Origin: Elstera sp043721315
Lineage (GTDB): Bacteria; Pseudomonadota; Alphaproteobacteria; Elsterales; Elsteraceae
Direction of reading: 5' to 3'
DNA length: 64,000 bases
Assembly: GCA_043721315.1 (NCBI GenBank)
Contig: JAYSQZ010000035.1
Location: 18,747 to 82,746 of the forward strand
Both the position numbers and the translations under genes were made by a program. Positions within the stretch are counted from its first letter, which is position 1. Each line of letters begins with the position of its first letter. Of this stretch, positions 1 through 7,562 are shown in pieces. The notes under the pieces were generated by a model. The model was given only the letters and a program-made list of their open reading frames with translations. It did no database searches and was not told the origin of the DNA.

Positions 1-220
1 CTGTCTGGAAGACGGCAAAAAGCTGAAAATGCTGAAACGGCATCTCCGCACGTCCTACAACATGACGCCCGATGACTATCGTGCTAAATGGGGTCTTCCG
101 TCCGACTATCCAATGGTCTGTCCTAACTACGCCGAGCAGCGTTCGCAATTTGCCAAGCAGATCGGCTTGGGACGAACAAGACTTGCCGATGTTGCGCGAG
201 GGCGGCGTAAAAAGGCATAA
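1..220 (+). CDS. MucR/Ros-family transcriptional regulator, C-terminal part (5' truncated by window edge)
   Basis: The frame is open from the first base and ends in TAA. The visible 72 or so residues begin CLEDGKKLKMLKRHLRT and continue with YRAKWGLPSDYPMV and IGLGR, the signature C-terminal half of MucR/Ros/RosR zinc-finger regulators. The Cys-His finger begins just upstream, so the first finger residues lie outside the window. Known family role: DNA-binding regulators of exopolysaccharide, motility and cell-cycle genes in Alphaproteobacteria. The true start is not visible. A strong hairpin terminator follows within 30 bases, so this is the last gene of its transcript. Confidence 0.93.
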   Translation, partial: CLEDGKKLKMLKRHLRTSYNMTPDDYRAKWGLPSDYPMVCPNYAEQRSQFAKQIGLGRTRLADVARGRRKKA

Positions 221-247
221 GGCCGTTCTGCATCTTAGATCAGAATG

Positions 248-281
248 AAAAACGCGGCCCAAACGAGGCCGCGTTTTTTGT
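248..281 (+). terminator. Rho-independent terminator after the mucR-like gene
   Basis: Stem AACGCGGCC / GGCCGCGTT around a short AAACGA-containing loop, followed by a run of T residues. It sits about 30 bases after the MucR stop codon. Confidence 0.85.
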
Positions 282-407
282 GTGTCTAGACAAATGCGCC
301 AGTACTGCTGAAGCACCCCGCAGGAAATATCAGAGCGAAGCACCGCCTAGGCGCGGATGCGCCCGGCCAAGCGCTTGGCGCGTCAAACGCACCTGGCGGC
401 GAGAGCT

Positions 408-456
408 AAAATAAAGCGAGAGAATCGTGCGTCATAGTTGACGCACGATTCTCTCG
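408..456 (-). terminator. 18-bp perfect hairpin terminator overlapping the 3' end of the DUF6898 gene
   Basis: Positions 417-434 and 439-456 are perfect reverse complements (18 bp each) around the 4-base loop TAGT. On the minus strand the hairpin is followed by CTTTATTTTAG, a T-rich tail. The last codons and the TGA stop of the DUF6898 gene (stop at 432-434) lie inside the hairpin, so terminator and coding end are fused. The stem is unusually long and perfect for an intrinsic terminator. Confidence 0.7.
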
Positions 457-647
457 GGTAACTCCGCCGATCTAACAAGTAAGCGCTGAAGTTTGTTAGA
501 CGCCTGCCGGCTCAGCAGCGCATTGGCGGCGCTGGCCGGGCCGACGATGGAGGCCTCAATGCCCGTGAGCGGATCAACCGCCGTCGCCTTGGCGTAACTG
601 CCTTGGCGAATAATCTCTATCAAGAAGGACTCTGGCTTCACGGGCAT
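432..647 (-). CDS. DUF6898 family small protein
   Basis: A 71-residue protein. The segment with SYAKATAVDPLTG and EASIVGPASA followed by a helical C-terminus matches the pattern of DUF6898, a short conserved alphaproteobacterial family of unknown function. I chose the ATG at 647, because GGAAAG lies about 10 bases upstream; an in-frame TTG at 665 is less likely. It sits just downstream of the secreted-protein gene ending at 669 on the same strand and probably shares its transcript. Transcription ends in the long hairpin that overlaps its stop codon. No function is inferred. Confidence 0.7.
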   Translation of the reverse strand: MPVKPESFLIEIIRQGSYAKATAVDPLTGIEASIVGPASAANALLSRQASNKLQRLLVRSAELPERIVRQL

Positions 648-668
648 AACCAGGGGGCTTTCCAAAAA

Positions 669-1160
669 TTAGGGATCAATGGTGCAGACAAGCGTTTTTT
701 GAACGGCCTGCATCACCGGTTCATCCATATAGCGCCCTCCGCAGCGCTGGGTATAGTCAGCCACACGGGCATTATAGGTCGTCGTTTGGGCTTGAAGGCT
801 TGGAAAAACCTCCTGCTCCAACCGCGCCTCATCGTCATCGCGCTTTTCCACTAGGGCGCGGAACGCATCGACCGCTGTTGGATCGTTCACATTCACCGTT
901 GGGCGTTGGGCGTTAAGCGCGGTTGCCTGCGCGGCGGTAGAGAGTCGCAGGGCTTCATAGGTTGCCTGCGCCGCCCCCAGCGTCTGCCCGCGTTTTTGGA
1001 CGGACTGATTGAGGCAGAGGCAGGTTGCAATTTCGCGCGGGTCGGTCAGCAGCGTTCCTGAGCCGGCTGGGGCCGATTGAGCGAAGGCCGATCCCGCGAC
1101 ACCCACGAGCGTAACAGCCAAAATGGCCAAACCGTGCTGAATAGTTCCCATCGCGCCCAT
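669..1160 (-). CDS. Secreted hypothetical protein, Cys-containing
   Basis: A 163-residue protein with a clear Sec signal peptide: short N-terminus, hydrophobic stretch LAILAVTLVGVAG, and an AFA-Q cleavage site near residue 28. The mature part holds CLCLNQ near its start and a Cys near each end of the C-terminal third, consistent with periplasmic disulphides. The central part (AALRL..AFRALVEKRDDDEARLEQEV) looks helical. AGGAG sits 7 bases before the ATG at 1160, so I prefer this start to the ATG five codons upstream. I do not recognise the family. It is divergent from corA and precedes the DUF6898 gene. Confidence 0.7.
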   Translation of the reverse strand: MGAMGTIQHGLAILAVTLVGVAGSAFAQSAPAGSGTLLTDPREIATCLCLNQSVQKRGQTLGAAQATYEALRLSTAAQATALNAQRPTVNVNDPTAVDAFRALVEKRDDDEARLEQEVFPSLQAQTTTYNARVADYTQRCGGRYMDEPVMQAVQKTLVCTIDP

Positions 1161-1310
1161 GCCTATGCTCCTCATGTGTTACTACCAAAATCCGATTTTG
1201 TGAGGCATTATTCAATTGCGAATACGGCACGAGAAAGGCATTTTGCGCCCATACCCTTGCCGCTTCTTTTTGCAGCGACCTCGACTATCTGCTGCCCCGC
1301 GAGGTGCTTT

Positions 1311-2285
1311 ATGCTGACCCTATTTCTCTCCGCCGAAGCGGCCACGCAACGGCTTCCACTGGGCGAGTTGCCCTCCAATTTGCCGCCCGCCATCTGGTAC
1401 GATCTGCTGGAACCAACAACGGCGGAAATCCACGCAGTTCAGCGCAGTTTGGGTATAGAGCTTCCCAGCCGCGAAGAGATGCAGGAAATCGAAGTTTCCA
1501 GCCGCCTGTATGAAGAAGATGGCGCGCTGTTTATGACCGTGTCGATCATGTCGAAGTTCGATAGCGGCCAGCCCGAAACCAATGCCGTTACCTTCGTGCT
1601 CACGCCGAAAGCGCTGGTAACAGTGCGCTATGCCGATCCACTGCCCTTCATTCAGTTCGCGAACCGCGTTCAACGCAACCCAACGCACTGGACCAGTTCG
1701 GATACGCTCTGGACCGGGCTGCTGGAAACGCTGGTGGACCGGGTGGCCGACGTGCTGGAGCGCATTTCTGCCGATTTGGAGCGCACGGGGCAGCGCGTGT
1801 TCGACAGTAAGGACACACGGGGCCGCACGGGGGCGGCGCTGGAAGAGGCGCTGTCAAAAATCGGTCGCTCCGGGCAGATGGTCTCGGGCATTTCCGAAAG
1901 CCTGATGACGCTGAACCGTGCCATTGCCTACGCAGGCAATATCGGCGGCAGTTGGCTTAGTAAGGATGCGCGCAATACGGTGAAAATGCTCACCCGCGAT
2001 ATTAAGTCTCTGCACGATCACGCGGGGTTTTTGTCGCAGAAAGTGAACTTCCTGCTCGATGCTACCTTGGGCCTTATCAATATCGAACAGAACGCCATTA
2101 TTAAAATTTTTACCGTCGCCTCGGTCGCTTTTCTACCGCCGACACTCATCGCCAGTATCTACGGGATGAATTTTGAACTTCAACCGGAATTGAAGTGGGA
2201 TTTCGGCTATCCGATGGCGATTATTCTTATGCTGCTGTCGGCCCTCGGCCCCTATTATTATTTTAAGCGCAAGGGCTGGATTTAA
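1311..2285 (+). CDS. corA: CorA-family magnesium/divalent cation channel
   Basis: A 324-residue protein of CorA length and layout: a large cytoplasmic N-terminal domain, a long helix (about residues 130-260) and two C-terminal membrane segments. The diagnostic YGMN motif is at about 284-287, followed by the loop NFELQPELKW and the second membrane helix, and a short basic tail (YYFKRKGWI). CorA pentamers conduct Mg2+ (also Co2+/Ni2+) across the inner membrane. The start is the ATG at 1311 with GAGGTG upstream; longer in-frame extensions to 1077 overlap the divergent secreted-protein gene and lack family similarity. It converges on the glycosyltransferase gene with a one-base gap and no visible terminator. 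Confidence 0.95.
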   Translation: MLTLFLSAEAATQRLPLGELPSNLPPAIWYDLLEPTTAEIHAVQRSLGIELPSREEMQEIEVSSRLYEEDGALFMTVSIMSKFDSGQPETNAVTFVLTPKALVTVRYADPLPFIQFANRVQRNPTHWTSSDTLWTGLLETLVDRVADVLERISADLERTGQRVFDSKDTRGRTGAALEEALSKIGRSGQMVSGISESLMTLNRAIAYAGNIGGSWLSKDARNTVKMLTRDIKSLHDHAGFLSQKVNFLLDATLGLINIEQNAIIKIFTVASVAFLPPTLIASIYGMNFELQPELKWDFGYPMAIILMLLSALGPYYYFKRKGWI

Positions 2286-2286
2286 T

Positions 2287-3204
2287 TTAGGGTCTGCGAA
2301 TCTTACCCGTTGCTTCAAACGCGGCCAGCGTGGCGCGCAGCATCGGCGCGACGGGCAGCGGCACCTGCGGCGGCAGATACGAGAGGCCGTAGCGCACGAA
2401 AGCCGCGACCGGGGCCGTTTGCCGCGCTTCCCGCCGCAGCCATTTCACCGCGCGCCCCGTCGCCCGATTGAGGGCAAGGCGCTGCATCGCGGCGGGCATC
2501 TCCGGGTGATCTGAGACCAGATAAGCGAGCGCCGCATTGAAATCATGGAACATCTGCCGTTTCTGACTAAGCATGATGCGGCTTTCGTCGGTCGCAGGCC
2601 CCTGCCAAACGGGCCGATCCGTTAGCACCACACGCCCGGCGCGGCAGGCGCGCAACGATAGCGAATAATCATGCACCCACACGCGCGCATCGCACCCGCC
2701 GAAAGCGCGGGCGAAGGCCGTGCCAATCAGCGTGCCGCTCATATTGGAGGGGGCGTAACGGATCATCGCCCGCAAGGCTTCCTCTGGCACCACCACCCAG
2801 GTGGGTGCGGGAATATCTGCCGGAAACACTGGCGCGGCCCCGGTATAGAACCCGCCCTGGGCAATCACGGCATCGGCGCTATGCGCGTTCAGATCACTCA
2901 GCAGCGTAACCGTTGCCGTCGGGGCCAGCAGATCATCCCCATCCAGCAAATGACACAGCGGAAAACGCGCCACCGCAAGCCCGGCGTTGATGGCTTGGCC
3001 GGGGCCTTTATCCTCGACGTGCAGCACGCGCAGGCGCGGATCATGGGCCGCCTCGGCCTCGGCATAGGCCCCAACACCATCGGGCGAGCCGGGATCGACA
3101 ATGACAATCTCGTAGGTTTCCAGCCCGCACTGGGACCGGATCGCCGCGAGCACGGCAGGAAGATGGGCGCGCTTGCCGAACGCATTCACAACGTAGGAAA
3201 TCAT
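2287..3204 (-). CDS. Glycosyltransferase family 2
   Basis: 305 residues with a GT-A fold N-terminus: a YEIVIVDPGSPDG strand-loop near residue 32, AINAGLAVAR near 72, and the metal/nucleotide-binding triad in LLDGDDLLAP near 88. The remainder is a variable acceptor domain. Family role: transfer of an activated sugar to a glycan or lipid acceptor at the cytoplasmic face of the membrane; the substrate cannot be read from sequence. It follows the YqaA-like gene on the same strand after 78 bases. No other polysaccharide genes are nearby, so it may act on a surface glycan encoded elsewhere. Confidence 0.85.
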   Translation of the reverse strand: MISYVVNAFGKRAHLPAVLAAIRSQCGLETYEIVIVDPGSPDGVGAYAEAEAAHDPRLRVLHVEDKGPGQAINAGLAVARFPLCHLLDGDDLLAPTATVTLLSDLNAHSADAVIAQGGFYTGAAPVFPADIPAPTWVVVPEEALRAMIRYAPSNMSGTLIGTAFARAFGGCDARVWVHDYSLSLRACRAGRVVLTDRPVWQGPATDESRIMLSQKRQMFHDFNAALAYLVSDHPEMPAAMQRLALNRATGRAVKWLRREARQTAPVAAFVRYGLSYLPPQVPLPVAPMLRATLAAFEATGKIRRP

Positions 3205-3282
3205 AACGCCCTCATACCCGATTTTCGCGCGGGGTACAGGGGGGTTCTTTCGTTAGGCGACAGCCCTGGCCCATTGAGCGGG

Positions 3283-3726
3283 TTATCCCATCTCCACCCA
3301 GGCGAGGGTGATCGCAGTAAGGACTAGATAACGCCCGATCTTTGCGACACTCACCAAGAGAAGGAAAACAGCGAAACGCTCCCGCAGCACGCCGGCAACC
3401 ACGGTTAAGGGATCCCCCAGCACGGGAACCCAACTGAGCAGCAGGGACCATTTTCCATATTTCCGGTACCAGCGTTGCGCCCGAACCAAGCCCGCCTCGC
3501 TCACAGGAAACCAGCGCTTATGCCGAAAACGCTCAATCCAACGACCCAGCAGCCAGTTAACGATCGAGCCGAGAATATTCCCAGCGCTGGCCACGCCGAT
3601 CAGGAGCCAGGGGGGATAGTCGGCCAACAGCAGCCCAACCAGCGCCGCTTCCGACTGTAAAGGCAGAAGCGTTGCCGCGATGAAAGCGGTCAGAAACAAA
3701 CCCGCATAGGCCAGACTATCGGACAT
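3283..3726 (-). CDS. YqaA-family (SNARE-associated/VTT-like) membrane protein
   Basis: 147 residues with four or five predicted membrane segments. The stretches LLPLQSEAALV, GNILGSIVNWLLGRW, and the KWSLLLSWVPVLGDPLTVVAGVLR segment match the short YqaA branch of the DedA/VTT membrane proteins. DedA relatives are linked to lipid-carrier flipping and membrane homeostasis; a role for YqaA itself is not established. It lies 21 bases after the His-tailed MFS gene and is probably co-transcribed with it from the sensor gene at 5441. Confidence 0.88.
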   Translation of the reverse strand: MSDSLAYAGLFLTAFIAATLLPLQSEAALVGLLLADYPPWLLIGVASAGNILGSIVNWLLGRWIERFRHKRWFPVSEAGLVRAQRWYRKYGKWSLLLSWVPVLGDPLTVVAGVLRERFAVFLLLVSVAKIGRYLVLTAITLAWVEMG

Positions 3727-3747
3727 CGGGATACTGCCGCCTCAAGC

Positions 3748-5064
3748 CTAACGGGGCCATTCCGGGTGGTGGCTATCAATCACGAAGGCGTGACGGTGCC
3801 GATAGCTCCCCCCCACCGAAACAGCGCCCGCGAGATGTGGGTCATTCCCCATGAGATCAGGGTGGAAATGCTCGATGTCTTCGGGATCATGGCGTGGCCA
3901 CAACCTGAGCGCCAGAAGGGTTGCAATCGTTGCTACCCCTGCCAAGGCGAGGAAGGTGATGGGAATACCCGCCCGCGCGCCCAACCATCCGGCAATCGGA
4001 TAGGTCATCAACCAGCATCCATGCGACAAGGCGAACTGCGCGGCGAAAAGTGCTGGTCGGTCCTCAGGATGCGCGGAGCGGCGGAGCAAGCGACCTGCGG
4101 GAGTTTGTGCGATGGCGTAGCCCATACCGAGGCTAAACCAAAGCGGCAGCATCAGCGCGTATTGCGAAACGAATGTTCCGAGAAACAGCCCGACGATCAA
4201 TAGGCTGGCCCCACTCAGCATCACCGTTCGGTCTGGCAGAGCTTCCAACACACGCGGCAATAGGAGCGCTGCAAGCATTGATCCCGCCCCGAACGCCGCG
4301 AGCGCCAAGGCCGTTGCCCTCTGCCCCAGGCCGAAGCCCGCCTGCACAATCACAACGGTATTGACGATCACCATCGCGCTGGCGGCAGCAATCGCCAGAT
4401 TAAGCGCTAGCAATCCGCGCAGGCGCGGCGTCGCCAAATAAAGACGCAGCCCCTTTGTTGTCCGCTCATAGATACCGCGCGGCGCACGCGGCTTCGGGTT
4501 TGGTAAGGTGACGGAAACAACGAGCGCCGCCGAAACAAGGAACCCGACGACCGTACCTGCGAACAATAAATGAAAGCTAATAACCGTAAGGAGTGCCGCC
4601 GCCAGTATCGGACTGACTAGGTTTTCGAGATCGTAAGCTAGGCGCGAGAGCGACAGGGCTTTCGTATAGTCCTTCTCGTCCGTCAAAATATCAGGAATCG
4701 TTGCTTGGAACGCCGGGGTGAACCCTGCCGAGGCCGATTGCAGTATAAAAATTAACAGATAGACCTGCCAAATCTCGGTCACGAAGGGCAGCAGCAGGGC
4801 AACCCCGGCGCGGACGAGATCGAGGCAAACCAGCATCGCGCGCCGAGGCAGCCTTTCCGCAAAAGCCGCCGCCACGGGCGCAACCCCGACATACGCGACC
4901 ATTTTAATGGCAAGAGCCGTGCCCAGAACGGCCCCAGCATCTGCCCCCGCCAGATCATAGGCCAGAAGCCCCAGCGCGATGGTTGCAAGCCCAGTACCAA
5001 CCAGGGCGATCACCTGCGCGAGAAAGAGATGCCGGTAACTTCGGTTCGCTAGAACGTCGAGCAT
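3748..5064 (-). CDS. MFS transporter with His-rich C-terminal tail (probable Ni/Co efflux)
   Basis: 438 residues with about 12 membrane helices in two halves. An MFS loop 2-3 segment (AERLPRRAMLV) lies near residue 70. The cytoplasmic C-terminus is strikingly His-rich: HDPEDIEHFHPDL, then a second cluster with RHRHAF and DSHHPEW. Such tails are known in NreB/NrsD-type nickel exporters of the MFS. The gene is downstream of a DmeR/CsoR-type metal sensor on the same strand, across a 98-base AT-rich gap, which supports metal efflux. An inverted repeat at 5080-5099 sits just before the start. Substrate (Ni2+ or Co2+) is inferred from tail and context, not proven. Confidence 0.85.
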   Translation of the reverse strand: MLDVLANRSYRHLFLAQVIALVGTGLATIALGLLAYDLAGADAGAVLGTALAIKMVAYVGVAPVAAAFAERLPRRAMLVCLDLVRAGVALLLPFVTEIWQVYLLIFILQSASAGFTPAFQATIPDILTDEKDYTKALSLSRLAYDLENLVSPILAAALLTVISFHLLFAGTVVGFLVSAALVVSVTLPNPKPRAPRGIYERTTKGLRLYLATPRLRGLLALNLAIAAASAMVIVNTVVIVQAGFGLGQRATALALAAFGAGSMLAALLLPRVLEALPDRTVMLSGASLLIVGLFLGTFVSQYALMLPLWFSLGMGYAIAQTPAGRLLRRSAHPEDRPALFAAQFALSHGCWLMTYPIAGWLGARAGIPITFLALAGVATIATLLALRLWPRHDPEDIEHFHPDLMGNDPHLAGAVSVGGSYRHRHAFVIDSHHPEWPR

Positions 5065-5079
5065 ATCGCCTGCCTTCAG

Positions 5080-5099
5080 TCTAGCAGGATAATGCTAGA
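5080..5099. promoter_or_regulatory. Inverted repeat upstream of the MFS exporter gene
   Basis: TCTAGCA (5080-5086) and TGCTAGA (5093-5099) form a perfect 7-bp inverted repeat around GGATAA, ending 15 bases before the MFS start codon. It could be an operator or a weak hairpin in the leader. Which protein would bind is unknown; the arms differ from the palindrome beside the sensor gene. Confidence 0.35.
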
Positions 5100-5162
5100 A
5101 GTGAGCATCTATACATAAGTTGATTCTTGATTAATACAATCATCAAAAAAACCATTATTACC

Positions 5163-5441
5163 TCACAGATATTTCGTTATTTCTTTGAACTCATCGACAG
5201 TTTGCCGCTTTTCACGCGATAAAGGGCCGACGATATCTTCAAGGCAATGGTCCAGATGATCTTGGATCAGGGTTTTCTTGGCCTGCCCAACGGCTTTCTC
5301 TACAGCGTGGAGTTGCTGGGCAACCTCAAGACAACCACGTCCCGCCTCGATCATTTCGGTCACGCCCCGAAGATGGCCTTCGGCGCGCTTGAGCCGCTTG
5401 ATAATATCAGAATGGGTTGTATGGCGATGCGTCTCATTCAT
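5163..5441 (-). CDS. CsoR/RcnR-family metal-sensing repressor, DmeR-like
   Basis: 92 residues from the ATG at 5441, all-helical, starting MNETHRHTTHSD. The core IIKRLKRAEGHLRG, AGRGCLEVAQQLHAVEKAV and IQDHLDHCLED carries the CsoR-fold ligands (a Cys in helix 2; His and Cys four apart in HLDHC) plus N-terminal His residues, a pattern seen in Ni/Co sensors such as DmeR and InrS. Family role: tetrameric repressor released from DNA on metal binding. The start is chosen for its AGGA 8-9 bases upstream; a TTG extension to 5477 would run into the operator candidate. Neighbours are a His-tailed exporter downstream and divergent HupE-type genes. Confidence 0.88.
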   Translation of the reverse strand: MNETHRHTTHSDIIKRLKRAEGHLRGVTEMIEAGRGCLEVAQQLHAVEKAVGQAKKTLIQDHLDHCLEDIVGPLSREKRQTVDEFKEITKYL

Positions 5442-5452
5442 AATAAAATTCC

Positions 5453-5471
5453 TATCCCCCTGGAGAGGATA
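5453..5471. promoter_or_regulatory. Candidate CsoR/RcnR-type operator
   Basis: TATCC-N9-GGATA with a C/G-rich centre, 12 bases upstream of the sensor start and in the divergent intergenic region. CsoR/RcnR-family operators are typically G/C tracts flanked by AT-containing inverted repeats, so this suits autoregulation and control of the divergent genes. Not tested here. Confidence 0.45.
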
Positions 5472-5573
5472 CTGCAAGTGCCTCGTGACACAATTCCGCC
5501 ATTCTTATAGGACAAGAGGCGGAATGGTCGCGATGCTGCGGCGTGAATTGAGGCAGGACGGTTTTTAAGCGGA

Positions 5574-5957
5574 ATGGCGATCTGGCGTTCACTTTCGGGG
5601 TTTCGCGGAGCAGGAGCTATTTTAATGGCTCTGGCCGTCGTGCTCTCGTCGCTCGGTCGCGTCGAAGCACATGACCCTCTATTGCGCTATGGGGCGATGC
5701 TTGAGCAGCATGGCACGCTTGACGGGTCTGCCCACAACCATCGCCATGACCACGAGACCGACAGAGAGCCACACGGCGGCTTGGCGCATAAGCATGGGTT
5801 CGTCGATCATTCCCATGACGCGACCGGGGCGCTTGTTAGCCGATTGCCGACGATCCCTTTTCCGCCCCAGGCTCACCAACTGGGAATTACCGATTTCCGG
5901 CTAACAAGTCAGCCTTTCCAGTTGGATAGACCCCCTAGAGTAATCCTGCACTCGTGA
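5574..5957 (+). CDS. Secreted His-rich small protein of the metal locus
   Basis: 127 residues. Residues 1-33 look like a signal peptide (hydrophobic stretch GAILMALAVVLSSLG, then RVEAHD). The mature N-terminal half is dense in His: AHNHRHDHETD, REPHGGLAHKHG and VDHSHD, resembling a periplasmic metal-binding or buffering segment. The C-terminal 40 residues lack His and end VILHS. The stop overlaps the GTG at 5954, but the better hupE start is 6011. No named family recognised. Placement between a metal sensor and a HupE-type permease suggests it captures or delivers the metal ion in the periplasm; this is inference. Confidence 0.75.
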   Translation: MAIWRSLSGFRGAGAILMALAVVLSSLGRVEAHDPLLRYGAMLEQHGTLDGSAHNHRHDHETDREPHGGLAHKHGFVDHSHDATGALVSRLPTIPFPPQAHQLGITDFRLTSQPFQLDRPPRVILHS

Positions 5958-6010
5958 TTCTCGGCTGCTTTCGCAGCGATTTACGAACTCGCATAAAGGA
6001 TTTCTTTCCT

Positions 6011-6754
6011 ATGACCGGACGCCTGACTTTGATAGGGCGAGCCGAACCTGGGTTGCATCGCGCAACCAGCTCGTCACTCGCGCTCACTTTACTATCGCTC
6101 TTGTGCTTTTTAATCGCCTCAGGGGCTGCTTCTGCTCACGGTGTTACCACCGGCGATAAGGGTTATATTCAGGAAATCACGGGTGTGAACCTGATTTCCT
6201 TCGTTTATCTCGGAGCGAAACACATGATGACCGGCTACGATCATCTGCTTTTCCTCTTCGGGGTGATATTTTTCCTCTATCGGCTGAAACACATCGGCAT
6301 TTACGTCAGTCTTTTTGCTTTAGGGCATTCGACGACAATGCTGCTGGGTGTCTATCTCAACATCGGCATCAATGGTTACATCATCGACGCGATCATTGGC
6401 TTATCGGTCGTGTACAAATCACTCGATAACATGGGGGCTTTTCAGCGCTGGCTGGGCTTTCAGCCCAATACCAAGATCGCAACGCTGGTTTTCGGGTTGT
6501 TTCACGGCCTGGGGCTATCTACCAAAATCATCGAGTATGAAATTTCGCCCGATGGGTTGCTGCCCAACCTGCTGGCGTTCAACGTCGGGGTTGAGCTGGG
6601 GCAGATGCTGGCGCTTGCCGCTATTTTGATCGTCATGAGCTTCTGGCGACGCACTGCGAGCTTCTGGCGGCACGCCTATGCCGCCAATACCGTCATGATG
6701 ACCGCCGGTTTCGTGCTGATCGGCTATCAGCTTGTCGGCTTTGCCGTGTCCTAG
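6011..6754 (+). CDS. HupE/UreJ-family metal permease
   Basis: 247 residues with a signal-peptide-like N-terminus (hydrophobic SLALTLLSLLCFLIASG, then ASAHG) and about six to seven membrane helices. It has the HupE hallmark H-x5-DH in KHMMTGYDHLLF near residue 75, a second LGHSTT segment, and FHGLGLS near residue 170. HupE/UreJ proteins move Ni2+ (or related ions) across the membrane. I chose ATG 6011 (AAAGGA 9 bases upstream) over the GTG at 5954 that overlaps the previous gene. This is the longer HUPE_UreJ_2-type branch often encoded with anchor proteins, not the classic hydrogenase-linked HupE. No hydrogenase or urease genes are in the window. Confidence 0.88.
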   Translation: MTGRLTLIGRAEPGLHRATSSSLALTLLSLLCFLIASGAASAHGVTTGDKGYIQEITGVNLISFVYLGAKHMMTGYDHLLFLFGVIFFLYRLKHIGIYVSLFALGHSTTMLLGVYLNIGINGYIIDAIIGLSVVYKSLDNMGAFQRWLGFQPNTKIATLVFGLFHGLGLSTKIIEYEISPDGLLPNLLAFNVGVELGQMLALAAILIVMSFWRRTASFWRHAYAANTVMMTAGFVLIGYQLVGFAVS

Positions 6755-6882
6755 GGCAAATCCCGAGCAGGTGAAATCACCTGCGACGACGCATTTGCTA
6801 AACAAAACAAAAGATTAGGGCCTTTATCGTGAACGAATGTGAACGAAAAACGCTCTAATCCGTTTTTCGAGGGAATTTATCC

Positions 6883-7512
6883 ATGTACAACACCGACATT
6901 CCTACCCGCGCTGAACTGCCGACGACAAAGCAACTTCTGCGCTCCACCCTCATTGCCATTGTTACGGCCATCATCTTGCTGATGACGGTGGTTTTACCTG
7001 CCGAATATGCCATTGATCCAACCGGAATTGGCCGGGCGCTGGGCCTTGCCGAAATGGGCACCATTAAGACCCAACTCGCGAAGGAAGCCGAGGCGGATAA
7101 GCAAAGTAGCCTTCCCCTTACCGCTCCAGCAGCCCCCGGACTACTCTTGCGCCTCATTGCTGAATTCGGCATCAAGTCGGCAGCCGCGCAAACTCCCAAC
7201 CGCTCCGACGAGATGAAAGTAACCTTGAAACCGGGTGAAGGGGCCGAAGTGAAGCTGACAATGGATAAGGACGCGAAAACTAGCTTCGCCTGGACCGTCG
7301 CTGGCGGCACCGTAAACTTCGACACGCATGGCGATGCGAGCGGCCAATCGATCAGCTACGAAAAGGGACGCGGTGTTCCCGGACAGAAGGGCGTTCTTGA
7401 AGCTGCCTTCACGGGCAATCATGGCTGGTTCTGGCGCAATCGCGGCAACGCCCCGGTAGTGGTGACATTACAGACGACGGGAGCGTATCGCGACATCAAG
7501 CGGGTTGACTAA
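6883..7512 (+). CDS. Membrane-anchored periplasmic protein linked to HupE-type permeases
   Basis: 209 residues: about 22 cytoplasmic residues, one membrane helix (about 23-44, LIAIVTAIILLMTVVLP) and a periplasmic domain. The C-terminal half (MKVTLKPGEGAEVKL, FAWTVAGG, NFDTHGD, GNHGWFWRNRGN) is probably a beta-sandwich with several conserved-looking His/Trp residues. Databases call relatives transmembrane anchor proteins; their biochemical role is not established. It is the third gene of the rightward metal operon, 128 bases after hupE, and could hold the His-rich protein or a metal near the permease. The start is ATG 6883. It ends facing the BMP transporter gene. Confidence 0.75.
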   Translation: MYNTDIPTRAELPTTKQLLRSTLIAIVTAIILLMTVVLPAEYAIDPTGIGRALGLAEMGTIKTQLAKEAEADKQSSLPLTAPAAPGLLLRLIAEFGIKSAAAQTPNRSDEMKVTLKPGEGAEVKLTMDKDAKTSFAWTVAGGTVNFDTHGDASGQSISYEKGRGVPGQKGVLEAAFTGNHGWFWRNRGNAPVVVTLQTTGAYRDIKRVD

Positions 7513-7525
7513 TCCCAGAGAAATC

Positions 7526-7550
7526 GGGGGGTGACGGTCTCGCCCCCCCC
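7526..7550. terminator. Possible bidirectional terminator hairpin
   Basis: GGGGGG (7526-7531) and a run of eight C (7543-7550) can pair around an 11-base loop, between the convergent anchor-protein and BMP genes. There is no clear T tail, so confidence is low. Confidence 0.35.
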
Positions 7551-7562
7551 CAAACTCAAGCC

